DNA of 64,000 nt from Treponema sp. (GCA_031256035.1 JAIRRJ010000086.1:33008-97007), one strand, 5' to 3'. Counted from the first letter of the stretch, positions 20,000-28,234 are shown. Made by a program: numbers and translations. Notes: generated by a model from the letters alone, not told the origin.

Positions 20000-20399
20000 C
20001 GGACAGGCCACCGCTGTAAGCGCTGCCATCGGCGCCGCCGTAGGCGAACTTTTGCACGAACATAATGGGCGTGATGTTTCCGTGTTGGATCTTCGCGGGA
20101 TAAGCGACTGGACGGACTTCTTCGTTATTGCCACCGTAACAAGCGGCGCACACATGGACGGTCTTGAACGGCACATAAAGGAATTCTGCCATAAAAAAGG
20201 AATAACAATTGGCGGCGTATCCAGAAAGAATGACACCGGTTACGACGAATGGCGGCTGATTGATCTTGGTTTTGTCATCATCCATTTGATGAGCGGCACA
20301 GCGCGGGATTTTTATGAATTGGAGAAACTTTGGGCGCCTATTCCGGCGTCTCGCAGCGAGATGCCGGAACAAACATTTCACTCGTCCAAGTCGTCGTAG
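19974..20399 (+). CDS. rsfS: Ribosomal silencing factor RsfS
   Basis: The 141-residue protein shows the RsfS/Iojap core: D-W-T-D-F-F-V-I-A-T-V-T-S near the start of the domain and D-E-W-R-L-I-D-L-G-F-V-I-I-H-L-M later. RsfS binds uL14 and blocks subunit joining when nutrients are scarce. It starts inside the LCP gene after GGAAGGA. The C-terminal tail beyond about residue 125 is not part of the fold and overlaps the convergent polyacidic gene by 22 bp. Confidence 0.93.
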   Translation: MADMLLEINGQATAVSAAIGAAVGELLHEHNGRDVSVLDLRGISDWTDFFVIATVTSGAHMDGLERHIKEFCHKKGITIGGVSRKNDTGYDEWRLIDLGFVIIHLMSGTARDFYELEKLWAPIPASRSEMPEQTFHSSKSS

Positions 20400-20680
20400 T
20401 CTCCATCATCGTCGAAGTCATCTTCCTCATCATCAAAGTCGTCATCTTCCTCATCATCATCATCGTCTTCATCCAACTCGTCTTCGTCCTCATAGTCGTC
20501 TTCGTCCTCATAGTCGTCGTCTTCGTCCTCGAAGCCGTCATCTTCGTCCTCGAAGTCGTCGTCATCATCGCTAAAGATGAAAAACGGTGGTAGGTTGCCG
20601 CCCGGCCCGGAAACAGTTTCCAAACTGCCTACAGGCATCAGCGCCAGCTCTTCTTGATCCATAGTATCGTTCAGAACCAT
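20378..20680 (-). CDS. Polyacidic low-complexity protein
   Basis: The 100-residue protein has an ordinary N-terminal 37 residues (M-V-L-N-D-T-M-D-Q-E-E-L-A-L-M-P-V-G-S-L) and then about 63 residues that are nearly all Asp and Glu with scattered Phe, Tyr and Gly. A proper AGGGAG site precedes the ATG, which argues for a real gene rather than a shadow of repeats. The repeated GAC/GAG-like codons make it prone to length change. It may bind basic proteins, metal ions or act as a nucleic-acid mimic; none of this is shown. It converges on and overlaps rsfS. Confidence 0.7.
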   Translation of the reverse strand: MVLNDTMDQEELALMPVGSLETVSGPGGNLPPFFIFSDDDDDFEDEDDGFEDEDDDYEDEDDYEDEDELDEDDDDDEEDDDFDDEEDDFDDDGDYDDLDE

Positions 20681-20736
20681 AATGCTCTCCCTTGAAATTG
20701 GTTTTCCCTGAACCTAATTTTTCGGCGAAGCCATAA

Positions 20737-20764
20737 AAAGCCTCTCCCTAGAAACATAAGGGAG
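20737..20764 (-). terminator. Hairpin with U tract upstream of polyacidic gene
   Basis: On the minus strand CTCCCT (from 20764) pairs with AGGGAG and is followed by AGGCTTTTT. It sits in the leader of the polyacidic gene, so it could be an attenuator; no minus-strand gene ends just upstream. Confidence 0.35.
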
Positions 20765-20865
20765 GTATAAGATAATTGTCAACAGGTTTTTGAACTTTTT
20801 TCCTGAGGTTTACCCTGGTTTTCAAAGCTCTTTTTTTGGCTTTATATGTTAGTCTTAGAATTATA

Positions 20866-21738
20866 ATGCCGAAATCCAGTGAATTTTTGACCATTGCCGC
20901 ACCCGCAAAAATAAACCTTCATCTGGCGGTAAAGGACAAGCGGCCTGATGGTTTTCACAATCTGGAAAGTGTCTTTCTCGCCCTTGATTTTGCGGATACC
21001 CTTCATTTTGAGCCGTTGCCTGCGGAAAATGCCGTGGAAATAGATATGAAGGGATTTTTGCCTATGGAAAAAAACATTGTTTTTGCAGCTCTGTCCCTGT
21101 TCAGGGGCAAGACCGGCTACTCTCAGGGCTTGAAAATAACAGTAGAAAAACGCATTCCTTTGGGCGGAGGACTGGGAGGCGGTTCTTCGGACGCAGCTTC
21201 AACGCTTTTGGCCTTAAATACATTGTCGGGAAGCCTTCTTGATGAGGATTCTCTACTGGAAACAGCGGCATCCATGGGCAGCGATGTGCCTTTTTTTGTC
21301 CGCAGGGCAGGCGCGGCGTGGGTAACCGGCAGGGGCGAAAATATCAAGCCTGTTGCCGCCCCCCGTTGTTTTTTTGTGTTAGTAAATCCGGGTTTCCCCA
21401 GCGAGACCGCCGCCGCTTTCCGGCTTTTGGATGAATACCGCGCCGGTTTGACAATGGATGATAACGGCTGTTTCGAACAGACGCTTCTGGCGGCATTAAA
21501 AAGCGATCCCGCGGGATGGCCTTTCAGGAACGATTTTTTGCCTGTTTTTGAAAACAGGGAACATTCCGTCTACCGCGAAATGATTTCCCAACTGCGCGAT
21601 CTGGGGGCGGCATTCGCCGGCCTGTCAGGTGCCGGTTCCACCTGTTTCGGGGTTTTTACGGAAAAGACGCAGGCGGAAAAAGCGGCTCTGTCCCTGCGCA
21701 AGACGTGGGGTTTTGCAGAGGCTGCCTGCCCGGTTTAG
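20866..21738 (+). CDS. ispE: 4-diphosphocytidyl-2-C-methyl-D-erythritol kinase
   Basis: The 290-residue GHMP kinase has the IspE N-terminus A-P-A-K-I-N-L-H-L with R-P-D-G-F-H-N-L. The ATP loop is P-L-G-G-G-L-G-G-G-S-S-D-A-A, and the C-terminal motif is L-S-G-A-G-S-T-C-F-G. It phosphorylates CDP-methylerythritol in the non-mevalonate isoprenoid pathway. The start ATG 20866 has no clear ribosome-binding site; the frame extends back to TTG 20836. Its stop overlaps the convergent membrane protein gene by 4 bp. Confidence 0.93.
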   Translation: MPKSSEFLTIAAPAKINLHLAVKDKRPDGFHNLESVFLALDFADTLHFEPLPAENAVEIDMKGFLPMEKNIVFAALSLFRGKTGYSQGLKITVEKRIPLGGGLGGGSSDAASTLLALNTLSGSLLDEDSLLETAASMGSDVPFFVRRAGAAWVTGRGENIKPVAAPRCFFVLVNPGFPSETAAAFRLLDEYRAGLTMDDNGCFEQTLLAALKSDPAGWPFRNDFLPVFENREHSVYREMISQLRDLGAAFAGLSGAGSTCFGVFTEKTQAEKAALSLRKTWGFAEAACPV

Positions 21739-22367
21739 GCAATCCATTTTCTATACAACAGTGAAATTCCGTAACCGCCGAAAATCGCGATAAACCGGTC
21801 AACAATGTCGATTGGAATGCGGGAAAAAATTGCCGTAGCCAGAAGCGGCACATTGTTCCGCAAGAGGCCGAGCTTGAAAGTGTCTTCCGGGCAATACGGA
21901 CGCTCAACCCGAAACAGATTGAATGAAAAATCAATGAGCCCGCCTGAAACGCTGACAACGATGCAGGCAAGGACAAACAGTACCAAAAGCTGGGCAGCCA
22001 CGCCGGTGAATGAATACAGTGAAGGTTTTTTTAAGAAAACGGTTTCAGACGGTTTTATTTTTTTGTAAAAAAAGCAGACCAACAGCACCTCTAAAATGAC
22101 GCAGATGGCAAACATATTCACCGTCCAGACTGTCTCTACCGGAAAGCCCCGCAGCCATATATACACCAAAGAAAAAAGCGCGGAAGAAAGCAGGCCGGTC
22201 AGAATGCCGAATGTAAGACCCGCGCAGAAACACATTGCAATGGTAAAAATTGTATCCGCGTACAGGGGAACTCCTGCCAAACCATTGACCACATAACTGA
22301 GAGCCGCATTGCCAAACGCGGACAGTATGCACAGGGCAAGTACCATTACATATTGTTTGCCTTTCAT
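21735..22367 (-). CDS. Six-helix membrane protein, ECF S-component-like
   Basis: The 210-residue protein has five or six hydrophobic helices and an Ala/Gly-rich segment (F-C-A-G-L-T-F-G-I-L-T-G-L-L) like substrate-binding S components of ECF vitamin transporters. That assignment is by overall look only. ATG 22367 is preferred: TACAAT lies 9 bases before it on the minus strand, and the open frame to 22418 would run into the divergent kinase promoter. No ECF ATPase or T component lies nearby. It shares its upstream region with the kinase gene. Confidence 0.6.
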   Translation of the reverse strand: MKGKQYVMVLALCILSAFGNAALSYVVNGLAGVPLYADTIFTIAMCFCAGLTFGILTGLLSSALFSLVYIWLRGFPVETVWTVNMFAICVILEVLLVCFFYKKIKPSETVFLKKPSLYSFTGVAAQLLVLFVLACIVVSVSGGLIDFSFNLFRVERPYCPEDTFKLGLLRNNVPLLATAIFSRIPIDIVDRFIAIFGGYGISLLYRKWIA

Positions 22368-22386
22368 ATACAGCGTATTGTACAAT
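22357..22386 (+). promoter_or_regulatory. Promoter of HisKA_3 kinase gene, near-leaderless
   Basis: TTGCCT at 22357-22362, an 18-base spacer and TACAAT at 22381-22386 are followed by 8 bases and the GTG at 22395. The transcript would begin at or just before the start codon. Confidence 0.5.
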
Positions 22387-22394
22387 TTATTCGG

Positions 22395-23690
22395 GTGATA
22401 TTTAAGAGCGCACAGCAATTCTTTTTGAGAATACTACTCATATTCGCCGCAATGCTGTCCATGGCAGGCTGCGGCAAAGACAGCTATCCGTCTGTTTCTT
22501 CCGTTTCCGAAGAATGGCTTACGGTTAAAACAAACTTAATGGATTCAAGCGCGCCTGAAAACCTTCAAATTCAAATCGAAGAATTTCAACTTACCCTGAA
22601 CCGTTTTTTCGACTCCCCGGTCGGCTCCCTGTACCGCATCCGCCGTCCCGGTGAAATGAAATCCATTACCGGTGTTGTTACAGAGATTGACCTGCTAAAA
22701 ATCGCTGTGCTCGAACAGCCGGACTTTAGTCCGCAGTTCGCGGATGCGTCCATTGGATGCGAGGTCTTTCCCATTATCCTCGAAATAGATTCACGGCTTG
22801 AAACATTGCGGCGCATTGACGCAAGCCTCTCGAATACCAGCCAGCTGCACTACTTTCAGCTTTTCTTTTTCTTTTCGCTGTTAGTGATTGTCATCATTCT
22901 TACCTTGAGGGTACTGTACACAAGGCTTGAAAAAGCGGAAAACAGGGAACAGCAAAGCCGTATCTTTTCGCGGGAAACTATGATGGCGCAGGAACAGGAA
23001 CGTTCGCGGATTGCCCGTGAACTGCACGATACGGTTGCGCAGGACCTATGGCGGCTTTCTTTTCAGACAGACATAATTGACAAAACGGCGGATGCCGCAG
23101 AACGAAGCCGCTTGTGCGCCGCAGTTGTCATAGAACAGAAGGAACTCATGCGGCGGATAAGAAACATCTGCGACAACCTTGTCCCTCCTGATTTTCAGCA
23201 CCGGCTTCTTGGAGACGCGCTGCGGAACCTGTGTTATCAATTTGAACAGCGCACCAGCATTGAATTACAGCTCACGATTCAGGGCGATGGAACCGGAGGT
23301 TCCGGAATCGAATCCCTCGGCAGCGATGTCCAGCTCCAATGCTTTCGCATTGTGCAGGAGTGCCTTGCGAATATCGAAAAACATTCAGAGGCAACGGAAG
23401 TGTCGGTAATTGTCCGCCGGAAAGATGCGAACTTAAGTCCGGCGAACTTCAGTTCGAGCGAGCTGCTGATGTGCGTTTCAGATAACGGCAAAGGATTTCC
23501 CGCGCCTGACTCGTCCGCCATGGATGCAGATTACTTCATGCGGCTGCGGGATGAAGGGCATTTTGGTCTGTGGAATATATACGAGCGCGCCTCTTTGCTG
23601 GGCGGAACGCTGACACTGGACAGCGAAACCGGTGAAGGAACAACAATTACTCTGCGCATTCCGTTGCTAACTACGAGGGGTGGACAATGA
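22395..23690 (+). CDS. HisKA_3 sensor kinase with lipobox-like N-terminus
   Basis: The protein has an N-terminal hydrophobic segment ending L-S-M-A-G-C-G-K-D, which reads as a lipobox, then a periplasmic region of about 130 residues. A second membrane helix lies near residues 155-178, followed by HisKA_3 with phospho-acceptor His in R-E-L-H-D-T-V-A-Q-D-L and HATPase_c with D-N-G-K-G-F. The response regulator follows in an ATGA overlap. GTG 22395 is the best start from the promoter; TTG 22425 would give a textbook lipoprotein signal. A pair of palindromes at 23428-23456 is read in frame as an extra segment before the ATPase G1 region. Confidence 0.85.
   Translation: MIFKSAQQFFLRILLIFAAMLSMAGCGKDSYPSVSSVSEEWLTVKTNLMDSSAPENLQIQIEEFQLTLNRFFDSPVGSLYRIRRPGEMKSITGVVTEIDLLKIAVLEQPDFSPQFADASIGCEVFPIILEIDSRLETLRRIDASLSNTSQLHYFQLFFFFSLLVIVIILTLRVLYTRLEKAENREQQSRIFSRETMMAQEQERSRIARELHDTVAQDLWRLSFQTDIIDKTADAAERSRLCAAVVIEQKELMRRIRNICDNLVPPDFQHRLLGDALRNLCYQFEQRTSIELQLTIQGDGTGGSGIESLGSDVQLQCFRIVQECLANIEKHSEATEVSVIVRRKDANLSPANFSSSELLMCVSDNGKGFPAPDSSAMDADYFMRLRDEGHFGLWNIYERASLLGGTLTLDSETGEGTTITLRIPLLTTRGGQ
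23428..23456. repeat. Paired palindromes inside kinase coding sequence
   Basis: CGAACT-TA-AGTCCG (23428-23441, one mismatch) is followed by the perfect CGAACT-TC-AGTTCG (23443-23456). They are read in frame between a strand of the ATPase domain and the L-L-M-C-V-S-D-N-G strand. Confidence 0.6.
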
Positions 23691-24292
23691 TCTCAATCGT
23701 ACTCATTGACGATCACCCTCTGGCGATCAACGGAATAGGCGCGTGGCTCTGCGGCACCGGACGGTTTTCAATTGCCGGTACTGCGGGAACATTGGCGGAA
23801 GCCCAAAGCCTTTTGGAGCGGCTCGAAAGCCTGCCGGAAATCGTCATCCTTGACGTTTCGCTCGGAACAGAGGACGGGCTTGAATTTGTCCCGGTGTTGA
23901 AGGAAATTTGCGCAAAGAGAACCGTTGTGATGCCAAGCATACTGGTATGCTCAATGTACGAAGACCCTTTCCTGATACAGCGGGCAATGGATTCGGGCGC
24001 GGCAGCTTACGTCTCCAAATCAGCAGAAGCCGGGGAAATTATCGCCGCCATTGACGTAATCCTCGCGGGGAATACATACGTCAACCCCAAATATGAATTA
24101 CAGTCAAAAAAACACGCCTCGTCCATTCTGACCCGCCGTGAGAATGAAATCGTATCGCTCGTAAAGCAATCGCTCAGTAACCGGCAAATCGCCAAACGCT
24201 TAGGGATCAGTGCCCGCACAGTTGAAAATCATCTTGCGCACATTTACATTAAAACAGACGCCGGCTCACGGGAAGAGTTGTTTGAACTGTAG
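23687..24292 (+). CDS. NarL/LuxR-type response regulator
   Basis: The 201-residue protein has a receiver domain with I-D-D-H-P and phospho-acceptor Asp in V-I-L-D-V-S, followed by a LuxR-type helix-turn-helix (L-T-R-R-E-N-E-I-V with S-N-R-Q-I-A-K-R-L-G-I-S and T-V-E-N-H-L). It is translated with the HisKA_3 kinase through an ATGA overlap and is its likely target. Regulated genes are unknown; the lipoprotein gene 110 bp downstream is a candidate. Confidence 0.93.
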   Translation: MISIVLIDDHPLAINGIGAWLCGTGRFSIAGTAGTLAEAQSLLERLESLPEIVILDVSLGTEDGLEFVPVLKEICAKRTVVMPSILVCSMYEDPFLIQRAMDSGAAAYVSKSAEAGEIIAAIDVILAGNTYVNPKYELQSKKHASSILTRRENEIVSLVKQSLSNRQIAKRLGISARTVENHLAHIYIKTDAGSREELFEL

Positions 24293-24402
24293 CAGCGGCG
24301 AAAACTTGTGCGTAAATTACTCATGACAGCCTGAATTATAAACCCTAGAATTTCGGATAAACCGCCCTTGAGGGTGGTTAATTCATTAAGGAGGTTTTTC
24401 TT

Positions 24403-24804
24403 ATGAAAAACACAATTAAGTTTTTAGGGATTATTGTTCTGGCAACAGTAATCGGGTTTTCAATGGCAGCTTGCGATGAAGGTGACGGCGATGGCAATGG
24501 TGATGATAGCGGTCCTTATACAATTGGTCTGACGATAAAGAATGAAAACACTGACGAAATCGCCGAAATAAAAGTTGATACAGGGAGCGGCAGTGAGCCA
24601 TTGTTTGAGAGAACTGATCTGAGCATCGGAACAGGCCAAACTTCGGAAAAATTTACTTTTTCCATTCCAGAAGAAGGTACTTACTTTTTCAGATATAGAT
24701 TGCCTGGTGTGGGAACCTACTCCACGTCTGAGTACATCAGTTCATCAGGAAATTACTTGTTAACACATAAAGCTAACAATAATACAACTATTGTGAAACA
24801 ATAA
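24403..24804 (+). CDS. Small lipoprotein
   Basis: The 133-residue protein has a classic lipoprotein signal peptide ending M-A-A-C, then an acidic Asp/Gly linker (D-E-G-D-G-D-G-N-G-D-D) and a beta-rich domain of about 95 residues. The signal peptide, beginning M-K-N-T-I-K-F-L-G-I-I, is of the kind carried by many paralogous lipoproteins in termite-gut treponemes. The start follows AAGGAGG with good spacing. Function is unknown. A small hairpin (CCGCCC-TTGA-GGGTGG) lies in the leader. Confidence 0.8.
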   Translation: MKNTIKFLGIIVLATVIGFSMAACDEGDGDGNGDDSGPYTIGLTIKNENTDEIAEIKVDTGSGSEPLFERTDLSIGTGQTSEKFTFSIPEEGTYFFRYRLPGVGTYSTSEYISSSGNYLLTHKANNNTTIVKQ

Positions 24805-24862
24805 GGCGGCAGTGCAACTGTGGCATGGGCTGATTTTACTAACGCCGAATAGGAATAAAGTA

Positions 24863-26194
24863 TTACAGCCAAAATGCCGGAATACTGTACCGATCCTTAC
24901 CGATGATTCCAAGAGAGTCGGTTGTGCAGATAAGACCGCCGCTTCCGATATTAAGGCCTTTCACTGCTTTTAACACTTTGAACGCGGCGGCATCACTTTC
25001 TTTCGGGGTGGCTGTCATTTTTATTTCCAGAGGGTACAATGTGCCGTTTTCCATTATCAAAAGGTCGATTTCTTTTTTATCTTTGTCCCGGTAATAATAC
25101 AGTGAAGGCTCCATACCGGCGTTGTAATAACTTTTTAGGATTTCGGCGACAACAAATGTTTCAAAGAACGCCCCTGCTGCAGCGCCCTGCCGCAGCACAT
25201 CGGGATTTGTCCATTTGGTAAGATATGCCGCAAGACCTGTATCCAGAAAATAAAGTTTCGGCGTTTTGACAACACGCTTTTCCACATTCATGGAAAAAGG
25301 CGGCAGGAGGTATACAAGGCCGGATGTTACCAAAATCGAAAGCCATTTTTTTGCCGTAGGTTCGCTGATTTGCACATCACGCGCCATATCGCAGAAATTC
25401 ACCATCTGCCCCGTGCGGTTTGCGGCAACGGTTATAAATTGCATAAACTGCAGTTCATTACCGACATTGGAAAGGGCGCGGACATCCCGCTCAATATAAG
25501 TCCTGATATACGAATCATAAAACGCTTTCTGCCGTGAAAAGCCGGAAACCACCGCCGGAAAAGAGCCGGTGTGGATCATCTTCCATATATCAAAAGCGCT
25601 GTAATTTTTTACATCTTTTTTTCTGGCTGTAAAATATTTCATCGTGGGAATGAATGGTTTATTGAATGTATCGCCGCCGGTTTCACGCACGGATAATCCC
25701 ATCAGCTGCAATATGCCAATTCTTCCTGCAAGGCTTTCGCTTATGTTTTTCATTAAATGGCGGGTCTCGAAACCGAGACCATGCTGGCTGCCTGTGAGAA
25801 AATACATAGCTTTTTTTTTGTTTTTATCAACTTTTAATTTTATAAGGGGGAACAATTCCGGCACATATTGAATTTCGTCAAAAACAACCGGAGGGCTGTG
25901 CAGGGAAAGGAATGTTTTTGCGTCATTTTTTACAGCGGCAATTTCGCTTGTATCATCAAAAGTGATATACGGTATTTTTCCTGTTCTGGGGGTATTTTGC
26001 AGCAGAGTTGATTTTCCGATCTGCCGGGGACCTGTTACCAGAATAACGGGAAAGGAGAGGACAAGTTCGGCAAGCGCTTTTTCCGCGTGCCGTTTAATAA
26101 AGGGTATACCCTTCGTTTCCTCACTCGCTCGGCCATGCAAGGCACGGGCACGGCGCTCACTCCGTTCGTCAATAAAATCCGTATTTTTTGCCAT
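24863..26194 (-). CDS. DUF4143 AAA ATPase with in-frame palindromic insert
   Basis: The 443-residue protein has a P-loop G-P-R-Q-I-G-K-S-T, Walker B-like P-P-V-V-F-D-E-I-Q and a C-terminal DUF4143 domain with the nuclease-like E-I-D-L-L-I...L-Y-P-L-E-I-K motif. It is an ATPase family that is common, variable and often laterally moved; its function is poorly known. The usual N-terminus begins at I-K-R-H-A-E-K-A-L; here about 24 extra residues before it (D-E-R-S-E-R-R-A-R-A-L-H-G-R-A-S) are encoded by an element related to the intergenic repeat at 32881-32990. The start is ATG 26194 with AGGAGT 14 bases away. Confidence 0.8.
   Translation of the reverse strand: MAKNTDFIDERSERRARALHGRASEETKGIPFIKRHAEKALAELVLSFPVILVTGPRQIGKSTLLQNTPRTGKIPYITFDDTSEIAAVKNDAKTFLSLHSPPVVFDEIQYVPELFPLIKLKVDKNKKKAMYFLTGSQHGLGFETRHLMKNISESLAGRIGILQLMGLSVRETGGDTFNKPFIPTMKYFTARKKDVKNYSAFDIWKMIHTGSFPAVVSGFSRQKAFYDSYIRTYIERDVRALSNVGNELQFMQFITVAANRTGQMVNFCDMARDVQISEPTAKKWLSILVTSGLVYLLPPFSMNVEKRVVKTPKLYFLDTGLAAYLTKWTNPDVLRQGAAAGAFFETFVVAEILKSYYNAGMEPSLYYYRDKDKKEIDLLIMENGTLYPLEIKMTATPKESDAAAFKVLKAVKGLNIGSGGLICTTDSLGIIGKDRYSIPAFWL
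26098..26171. repeat. Palindromic element inserted in ATPase gene
   Basis: On the minus strand this reads TTGACGAACGGAGTGAGCGC at its start and later GAGCGAGTGAGGAAA and AAGGGTATACCCTT. The same three blocks occur in order at 32879-32992. It contributes residues near 8-31 of the ATPase. Confidence 0.65.
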
Positions 26195-26291
26195 TTGGGA
26201 TAATCTAAACTCCTATTACAGATTATCCTGTATTTAAATAATAATGTCAATATGGTATTTGTTTTTTTTACATAATTGGGATAATCTAAAC
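26195..26291. repeat. Direct repeat flanking ATPase promoter
   Basis: The 16-base TTGGGATAATCTAAAC occurs at 26195-26210 and again at 26276-26291. The first copy also forms an inverted repeat GGATAATCT...AGATTATCC (26198-26228). Confidence 0.7.
26222..26250 (-). promoter_or_regulatory. Promoter of DUF4143 ATPase gene
   Basis: On the minus strand TTGACA (26250-26245) is followed after 17 bases by GATAAT (26227-26222). The -10 box is one arm of the inverted repeat, so the repeat may be an operator. Confidence 0.65.
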
Positions 26292-26303
26292 AGGAGTTAA
26301 GAA

Positions 26304-26783
26304 TCATCCCAAAACCGATGCGATAGCATCCTGGGTCATGCTGTCGCACCGTTCGTTGTATTCATTCCCCGAATGGCCGCGTACCCACTCCCACTTAAGC
26401 TCATGCTTTAGCATGAGTTCACCGGCAATGGAATCGAGTTCTACCCACAGGTCTTTGTTTTTCACCGGCTTCTTGTCGCTGGTTCTCCATGAATTGCGTT
26501 TCCATGTTACTATCCACTCGGTAATGCCTTTTTGCACATACTGGGAATCGGTACATACTGCCGCCTGCTGGGGAACGTTGTCCATTATTTTGAGCGCTCG
26601 CAGCGATTCTATGACCGCGGTAAGTTCCATTCTGTTGTTAGTCGTTTCTTTTTCCCCGCCCAGATTGCTGGCGATTATTTTCTCGCCCTGGAATGTTTCC
26701 TGTACCATTATGTAAGCCCATCCGCCCGGCCCGGGGTTGCCGGAGCAGCCGCCGTCTGTGTAAATCTTAAGTGATGCTTCCAT
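26304..26783 (-). CDS. rnhA: Ribonuclease HI
   Basis: The 159-residue enzyme degrades RNA in RNA-DNA hybrids. The four acidic catalytic residues are visible in Y-T-D-G-G-C-S-G-N, R-M-E-L, C-T-D-S-Q-Y-V and N-E-R-C-D. ATG 26783 follows AAAGGAG; the frame opens earlier at 26804. It overlaps the J-domain gene stop in a TAATG junction. A palindrome (CTCATGC-TTTA-GCATGAG, 26401-26418) lies in frame before the W-E-W-V-R-G-H-S-G segment and adds about three residues compared with E. coli. Confidence 0.95.
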   Translation of the reverse strand: MEASLKIYTDGGCSGNPGPGGWAYIMVQETFQGEKIIASNLGGEKETTNNRMELTAVIESLRALKIMDNVPQQAAVCTDSQYVQKGITEWIVTWKRNSWRTSDKKPVKNKDLWVELDSIAGELMLKHELKWEWVRGHSGNEYNERCDSMTQDAIASVLG

Positions 26784-27190
26784 TAGCTTGCTCCTTTCCT
26801 CCATTTTTCAATTCGTTCCCATGCGGCGTTTATTTTCGCCGATTTTTCAGTTGCCTTTTTCATGTTGCCTTCATGTCCGGCATGGCGGTCGGGATGATGA
26901 ATCTTAAGAAGCCTTTTGTATGCAGCTTTACATTCTTCTGCGTCCGCGCCGAAGGGAAGCCCCAAATATTCAAAATCGGGACGCAGTTCTTCCGGCGGCA
27001 GTTTTACATTCGCATGCCGGGTGTTTTTGTTTTGCTCTTTGCCGTTAAGGTAATCGTCCAATTCTTCATAGGCAGCGTCCAGATCAGGGTCTCCACTGTA
27101 GGAGTTAGAATTTTTCCATTCCCTTTTTCTCCCGCCTATATCGTTAATGTAACTGTTAACTACATTAGTAAACCGATCCCAAATCCCCAT
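26783..27190 (-). CDS. J-domain protein
   Basis: The 135-residue protein has a variable charged N-terminal part and a C-terminal J domain (about residues 72-132) with the H-P-D motif in I-H-H-P-D-R-H-A-G. J domains stimulate DnaK ATPase and recruit clients. There is no zinc-finger or C-terminal substrate domain, so it is a specialised co-chaperone rather than DnaJ itself. It is co-translated with rnhA. Confidence 0.85.
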   Translation of the reverse strand: MGIWDRFTNVVNSYINDIGGRKREWKNSNSYSGDPDLDAAYEELDDYLNGKEQNKNTRHANVKLPPEELRPDFEYLGLPFGADAEECKAAYKRLLKIHHPDRHAGHEGNMKKATEKSAKINAAWERIEKWRKGAS

Positions 27191-27200
27191 CTCTGATCCT

Positions 27201-28142
27201 TCATTTGCACAAGGTTGCCAGCATTATCGCCTTGATGGTGTGCTTGCGGTTTTCCGCCTGATCCCAGGCGCGGCTTTGCTGACCGTCTATCACATCTTCG
27301 GTTACTTCTTCGCCCTTTACCGCCGGCAGACAGTGCAGGAAAATTGTGCCCGGCTTGCCTGTTTTGTTCATCAGCGCCCGGTTTACCTGATAGGGCGACA
27401 GCAGCTTTTTGCGCTCATCTTTTTTGTCTTCTTCGCCCATGGATGTCCATACATCGGTATAGACTGCGTCTGCCCCTTCAACATCATCAATGTTTGGGCT
27501 AACGCGGATTTTCGCGCCGGATTCTGCAGCAAGCGGTGCGCATCTGTCCATGAAAATTTGGTCGGGCTTGAGTGTTTCCGGTGCGATGATCGACAAATTT
27601 ATTCCCAATTTGGAACAGATAACAATCAGAGAACGAACCACATTGTTCCTGCCGTCTCCGACATAGCAGAGTTTTTTACCCGCGGATGATCCGAAACTTT
27701 CTTCCAGTGTCAAAATATCCGCAAGAGCCTGAGTTGGATGAAAATCATCGGTAAGGCCATTGTATACGGGAACGCCGGAATATTTCGCCAGGGTTTCCGC
27801 CGTGGATTGCTTGAAACCTCTGAATTGAATGGCGCTGAACATTCTCCCCAGCACGCGGGCGGTATCCTCAATGGATTCCTTCACGCCCAAATGAATGTCC
27901 GCGGTTGAAAGAAATACCGGATGGCCGCCCTCTTCGCCAAAAGCTGTTTCAAAAGCGCATCTGGTGCGGGTGGAACGTTTCTCAAATAACAGGGCAAGGG
28001 TCTTTCCTTCAAAACGCCGTAAAACAGCGCCGCTTTTGCTTTCAGCCTTGACTTTTTTGGATAAATCCAGCAAATAGCGGATTTCTTCTGCCGAATAATC
28101 CAGCCATGTAAGCAGGTAACGCCCGAATAATGATACAGACAC
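27201..28142 (-). CDS. argF: Ornithine carbamoyltransferase
   Basis: The 313-residue enzyme joins carbamoyl phosphate and ornithine to make citrulline or runs the reverse in arginine catabolism. It shows the carbamoyl-phosphate motif S-T-R-T-R, the H-P-T-Q motif and the ornithine-loop H-C-L-P-A. The GTG start follows GGAGG. No other arginine genes are in the window, so biosynthetic or catabolic use cannot be decided. Confidence 0.93.
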   Translation of the reverse strand: MSVSLFGRYLLTWLDYSAEEIRYLLDLSKKVKAESKSGAVLRRFEGKTLALLFEKRSTRTRCAFETAFGEEGGHPVFLSTADIHLGVKESIEDTARVLGRMFSAIQFRGFKQSTAETLAKYSGVPVYNGLTDDFHPTQALADILTLEESFGSSAGKKLCYVGDGRNNVVRSLIVICSKLGINLSIIAPETLKPDQIFMDRCAPLAAESGAKIRVSPNIDDVEGADAVYTDVWTSMGEEDKKDERKKLLSPYQVNRALMNKTGKPGTIFLHCLPAVKGEEVTEDVIDGQQSRAWDQAENRKHTIKAIMLATLCK

Positions 28143-28234
28143 AGTAAACCTCCATATTGTTTATGTACAGAATTTGTCAAATATATTATACTATAGCATC
28201 AACTGTTTATACATCATGCAGAAGGAGGAAAACA

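Noticed and set aside
20314..20593. Plus-strand frames rich in Arg/His/Ser across the polyacidic gene.
   Set aside because: They are mirror frames of the repeated Asp/Glu codons and have no ribosome-binding site.
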